Positions 59,988-64,000 of a DNA stretch of 64,000 nt are shown piece after piece; position 1 is the stretch's first letter, and every line of letters begins with the position of its first letter. This DNA comes from Isoetes taiwanensis (taxonomy: Eukaryota > Streptophyta > Lycopodiopsida > Isoetales > Isoetaceae). The stretch lies in the NCBI GenBank assembly GCA_021234155.1, contig JAJEKV010000006.1, positions 5,803,727 through 5,867,726 on the forward strand, in the 5' to 3' direction. The notes under the pieces were generated by a model that had not been told where the DNA came from, did no database searches, and worked only from the letters and a program-made list of their open reading frames with translations. Made by a program: the position numbers and the translations under genes.

Positions 59988-61970
59988 TTAATACATAGGA
60001 AGAAAATAAAAGGTCCAGTCCCCGGGACTCTTATTGGACTTGCAGAAGTTCTTGATGTCCTTGAGCTGAAGACCCTTGCCGATGTTGCGTAAGATATTGT
60101 GTGACGAGCCACCTTGTAATGTTCGAGGCATCTGTAGTGGTGGAAGCGCAGATGCCGTGGCCGCCAATACTGTCAAGGGTGCATCTCTCAGATGCCCGCG
60201 GGCGAAGTTTAGGCTGTAGAGCGACATGGATCTCTTGGAGAGGATGACGTGATCGGTGTTCTCCATTATCTTGGCATGCTGGTCGAACCCTGTGAATGCA
60301 ATCATGAGTGATATTTCCTCCTCTCCTCTTGCGCTAAAATCCCTGTGGAATATCATCTGGCCCTGGCTTAAGACCGGAAGGTAGTAACGAAGGGCCTTTC
60401 TCTTCTGAGGTCTTGCTTGATCTCCTCCCGCAGCTTATCTCCCTATCGCGCTGCCATGTCCACTGCCAGGAGGTCTTTATGGTCCCTCCACATGGCGCTG
60501 CGTGCTCCAAGCTGATGTTGGATCCCCCCCCCCTCCCGTACACTTCTTGATCGGATGGGGCGATTCGAGCTTGGGACTCTGCCCGGCTTGTATAACATAC
60601 TCTGTATTGTTTGAAATTCATCTTCTTGAATGATTGGTTAATGTTGGTGATACATCTGCCTTATGTACTCATATGCTGCCACATCTAACTTTGTCCCCCG
60701 GCATATGAGTGATGTTTAGCTACCTCTCATGGAATCTTTTGGTAGGTGTAGTTGATGAGGTCTTTCTGCTGTCCTTCTGTAATTAACCCCAAAAATTCGT
60801 CGATCCAAAGCCCTTCCTCTAAGTAGTATGGTAGATGGAGGATGTCATTGGCGAAGAGGTACTCCTCCCCTTCGATGACGACTAGGAATAAGGCAGTGAT
60901 GCCTATGGGTGGTTCATTGGCTCTTCTGACATCTTTGTTGTGCCTTTTGATCTGCTTTCTCATCCTTTCTACTGGGTGAAAGCATGCTAGGGTGTACCAT
61001 TTAAAGTACTTTTTAGGTAGTGCGAAACTACCCAGAAAAGTACCCAGCACTGGGTATTGGGAACTTGCATAAATCCCACAATAAACAATAAGTTTGAGAG
61101 TTAATTAATTTATTTTAGTCTCTAATAGTATTGTTATTCTCTAATACTATAGATTGACATGTTGTTGACCTTCAATTCAAAAAATTTCGATTGATTTTAA
61201 TGGAAAGAAAAACAAAAAAGTACCAGTTTTAAAAGTACCCAGTGTAGGTACTTTTGAGGGTTCCAAAAGTGGTACACCGTAGCATGCTTTTGCCCACTAG
61301 CCTGCTCTCCTCTTCCTGATCTTCATCCTCCTCTTCTTCGTAGTCTTCCTCAATCTGAGGTGCTGCCGAAGATGTGCCGCGGTGAATGTATTCGGTGGCA
61401 TCGAGCTGACGGATGAGGCTCTGGTCCAGCTTTGTGTTCAAAGATGCTAGATCCAATGGCTGTGTAGAAAGCTCACCCACCTTGTTGGATGGTCTTGAAG
61501 TGCATGAATATGGCTAAGGCTGTGTGTGTTGAGACATATCTATGCCTATGGGCCTTGCAGCTGGCATGTTCCTTGTCCAGTCCCAAATCTGGTTCTTGAC
61601 CCTTGCACCTCCATCTAAGACTTGACTCAGTGATTCTAGGGATATCCATTTCCCTCCCCTTCGCGGAAGACTGACTTCTCAAGGTAAGATCAGCTCGTCA
61701 TACTGGCATATGATGTCAATGTAGTAGGGCATCCCTGTCAAGGTTGCATGAAGGCCGAAGAGGTGATCAAAGACTTGAAAGGCCTCCTCTACTGGTATCT
61801 CGCTAATATGGTTGGTGATGTTGTATCATTCGATGAAGTTTGTCGGGGGCATTGGGCAGAGACTGGAGTAGAAAATGGTTTGGAAAGATTGGTTGGCAAA
61901 GAGCTGGAAAATTGCCTAGAGGGGGTAAGGACAAACTTGGTGAAGAGAAATAGTCAAATGAGATCCTCCT
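59988..61970 (-). pseudogene. Unrecognised repetitive ORF family, copy 3 (longest)
   Basis: Minus-strand order: VEEAFQVFDHLFGLHATLTG (about 61780); GKWISLESLSQVLDGGARVK (about 61640); ELSTQPLDLASLNTKLDQSL then an acidic EEDYEEEEDEDQEEE (about 61330); after a MITE, RKQIKRHNKDVRRANEPPIG and VVIEGEEYLFANDILHLPYY (about 60870); DEFQTIQSMLYK (about 60620); LREEIKQDL (about 60430); and a last part to 59988. Some stops and frame changes occur. IEG-x3-LFA-x-DIL-x2-P and the EEFQ-x-I block identify it with copies 1 and 2. Function unknown. Confidence 0.5.
60974..61295 (-). mobile_element. 322-bp MITE (copy 2)
   Basis: GGGTGAAAGCATGCTAGGGT at the left and the near-complement at the right end (to GCATGCTTTTGCCC), flanked by ACT on both sides (60971-60973, 61296-61298). 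The internal sequence beside its right end matches the inner left end of copy 1, so it is inserted in the opposite orientation. It interrupts copy 3 of the unknown ORF family. Confidence 0.88.
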
Positions 61971-62149
61971 ATATAGATTAGGGTTGCCTAGGTTTCCATA
62001 TCGAATTGCCTGCTTAGAAAAAAAATCTATGTTCTAAGAGTTATGGGTGTCCAATCTAGCTAATTTGAAGTGCTAAATCTAGCTAAGATAACGCAAAAAC
62101 ACACTAGAGTAGTTTGTTGGACGATTTTTGACAAATTTGGGTAAGGGGC

Positions 62150-62420
62150 AAATTGTGTTACTCCGTGTGATAGGGGCCCGCGACCTCGATTGCAGAGGCC
62201 TTTGGCGCGGTGTGACCCGGGTGGGTCGATCTTGGCAATTTTATAACAGTAGAGAAAATTAAAGTGCTAGGATGCAAGATTCGCTCTATTCTAGGCTATC
62301 TACCAACTTATCTCATGTCAATCTGACAAATCTAAGTGCAAGCAAGGGCAAACCGGGTTACTCTGTTCGAAAGGGGTTTGTGACCTTGATTGCAGAGGCC
62401 TTCGGTGCGATATGACCCAG
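62150..62420. repeat. Two diverged direct repeats of about 75 bp
   Basis: GTTACTC(C/T)GT...GATTGCAGAGGCCTT...GACCC occurs at 62158-62222 and 62344-62411 (period about 185 bp) with scattered differences. The sequence between the copies is unrelated. Confidence 0.7.
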
Positions 62421-62529
62421 ATCACCATGTTTTGACCTAAATTGACTTAATTTTAAGCAAAATTTCAACTTATCATGTTAATAACAGAGTTTGAGTACAT
62501 ATACCATAAAAAAGTTTATACAAAAGCTC

Positions 62530-63641
62530 CTAAATCTTATCTTTCTTAATTTTTTGAGCTAAGTGGGGGTCCTTGGGCATTACAGTGACTGTGGCATGAA
62601 TTGCGTACAAATTACCCTCCTCGAACAACTGGACTCGGCTTAGACCGCTTCTTGCAAGGATCGGACTGTCAGGGGTGTGAATAGTCCATCCTAAACTCCT
62701 GCATAATCTCCCGAAGGAGCCGTTTGAAAGGCGCCTTTTGGATCAGAAGATTAGTGCACTGCTAGAAGTACCTAATCTCACGAAAAACTCGTGCATGCAT
62801 GGAGTTGGGCCCGTGATGGATCGTCTTCCGTGCTGTTGGCCGAGGTGGAGGGTGCTTTGGCTGATTCTTCGGTCTGCCACCCTTCACGGACTTCTGGAAG
62901 TTCTGCTTACAATACCATTTATTGTAACGCGTCCATCTTCAGAAGTACTCTTCGTGGGTCGCCTTCTTCTTTTTAAACTCAAGGTCGTGCTTGAGTTTGA
63001 AGGCTCTTTCTCCCACATTCTATTTCTTGGTTATCTTCGGTGGCTTGGGCCACTTCGGATATGGTGGTCTTGCGTCGGGGTTTGAAGTCTCTCCCACTTC
63101 TCCTTCAAGCTCCTCCTCTTCTTCTCCTCCTTCGACCTCTTCTTTGACTTCTTCCTCGTCCTCTTACTCCTCATCGGGTGATTCTCAATGAGGCTCTTCA
63201 ATTCTGACGGTTTCCCTTGGCCTGTCTTCCCTCCACTTCGTTCTTCTTTCTCTTTGCCTCTCCCTTCTTTCTCTCTTCTCCCTTTCCTCCAGCCATTTCC
63301 TTATCTTATCCTTCCCCTTCCTCTTCCTTGATGTCCCCCCCACCTGCTGCTACTATGGTTCTTCCTGCCGTTCCTGCTGGGGTCTCCCTTGGCTTCCCGA
63401 AAGCATCCCCCAGTCGACAGACTCGTTGGTGCGTTGGGTGCTTTGGGGCGAGCTGCTCGGGGCTCGCTCATCGATGGTGTGATACGTCTCATCTATGGAG
63501 CCCGATTGGGCTCGTCCTCCTCGCCCTGTCTCAGCCTCAAGTGCTCCAGAATTTTCTTGCCACTGCCACAGTTAACTCTGCCATGCTGGGCCTCTTCCTT
63601 GGGCTCCTAACCTTCCTCGCATTGCACTTGGTGCGCACCAT
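62530..63641 (-). pseudogene. Histone H3-like pseudogene with long N-terminal region
   Basis: The 3' part encodes a histone H3 fold on the minus strand. FREIRYF-stop-QCTNLLIQKAPF-KRLLREIMQEFRMDY lies at 62800-62680. After a 1-nt shift come FTPLTVRSLQEAV and a stop, and after another shift LFEEGNLYAIHATVTVMPKD (62620-62565), ending DKI and TAG at 62530. Spacing matches canonical H3, with no long CENH3-type loop. The stop after RYF sits where H3 has a Gln, as expected from CAG to TAG. The likely start (63641) reads MVRTKCNARK, like H3 tails. In between are about 700 bases of charged, Lys/Arg/Glu-rich sequence with stops, either introns or an unusual extension. TATAAATA lies 154 bp upstream (63795-63802), followed by a CT-rich leader. 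Confidence 0.7.
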
Positions 63642-63794
63642 ATCTTACGGTTAGGGAAACTGATTAACTTAAGCTGGAGATCAAGAGAGAGAGAGGGTTT
63701 AGGGTAAAATTAGGGAGAGAGAGACTAAAATGGTGTTAAAAAGGGAAGGATGCTCTCCATGCCACATAATATTCCTTTGCCATTAATATCCTAT

Positions 63795-63802
63795 TATTTA
63801 TA
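63795..63802 (-). promoter_or_regulatory. TATA box upstream of the H3-like locus
   Basis: Minus-strand GGCTATAAATAATAGG, followed by a leader with CTCTCTCTCCCTAATTTTACC and further CTCT repeats before the ATG at 63641. This arrangement is typical of plant promoters. Activity is not shown. Confidence 0.45.
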
Positions 63803-63844
63803 GCCACCCTTATTAATGGTTAGTCCTTTTATTTATTATATGAT

Positions 63845-64000
63845 TTTTTTTTTTTTTGAAGAACTGTGTCATCAATATATTAAAAGAATGGTAATGTTAC
63901 AAAGCAAGTGAGGAGGAAGGAGAACTGCCCCAAAGAGACAGCAATACCTCGACAATCCACAACAAACTCACAGAAAAACTGCAACTCTACTGCTGTACAA
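63845..64000 (-). mobile_element. L1-type LINE 3' end with poly(A), runs off the window
   Basis: On the minus strand CATTCTTTTAATATATTGAT and GACACAGTTCTTC lead into 13 A residues (63857-63845). This is the usual 3' terminus of plant L1 copies. The rest lies beyond position 64000. Confidence 0.55.

Noticed and set aside
62530-62830. Centromeric H3 (CENH3) assignment
   Set aside because: TNLLI resembles CENH3, but the loop-1 region has canonical H3 length and the N-terminal region is unclear, so I call it only H3-like.
63217-63654. Plus-strand 145-codon Ser/Pro-rich ORF with a hydrophobic end
   Set aside because: It lies opposite the H3-like locus; its composition follows from the purine-rich minus strand, and the minus-strand homology is much stronger.

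Overview
The window is nuclear DNA of a land plant. Two spliced plant genes, a two-domain plant-type glyoxalase I relic, plant L1-type LINEs, a Ty3/gypsy relic and tRNA-derived SINEs all point that way. The density of decayed transposons and the presence of a DUF7869-type protein, a family I associate with bryophyte and fern genomes, make a seed-free plant with a large genome (for example a fern) my best guess. That is inference only.

Only two loci look intact. At 26.5-27.9 kb (+) a seven-exon gene encodes a plastid type I signal peptidase (PLSP/TPP family, 291 aa) with its catalytic Ser and Lys. At 44.3-48.1 kb (-) an eleven-exon gene encodes a 343-aa Sec14/CRAL-TRIO lipid-transfer protein. 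For both I assembled exons by GT/AG borders that keep one frame and match family order. A third possible small gene lies at 25.5-25.8 kb.

Everything else recognisable is transposon-derived or pseudogenic. 0-12 kb: SINE copies, tandem repeats, a 2.8-kb TIR element (5460-8267, TTAA duplication) inside a duplicated unit, and a 1.5-kb foldback element (10486-12032). 15.4-24.5 kb: a minus-strand LINE (15.7-18.3 kb) and a plus-strand LINE of another family (21.2-24.5 kb). 29.9-30.7 kb: glyoxalase I pseudogene. 32.5-33.9 kb: DUF7869 pseudogene. 34.3-40 kb: two LINE copies in opposite orientation, visibly GC-rich. 40.1-41.1 kb: FCP1/NIF-like phosphatase-domain pseudogene. 50-63 kb: an unrecognised repetitive ORF family, an L1 LINE (53.2-57.3 kb) split by a MITE, a gypsy relic, and a minus-strand histone H3-like pseudogene (62.5-63.6 kb) with promoter-like sequence upstream.

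The most notable points are the H3-like relic, the shared 3' end of a LINE and several short retroposons followed by different microsatellite tails, the 2.8-kb TTAA element with periodic palindromes and a paralogous empty site, and the uncharacterised ORF family at 50-53 and 60-62 kb. I saw no prokaryotic operon, CRISPR array or clear organellar insertion.
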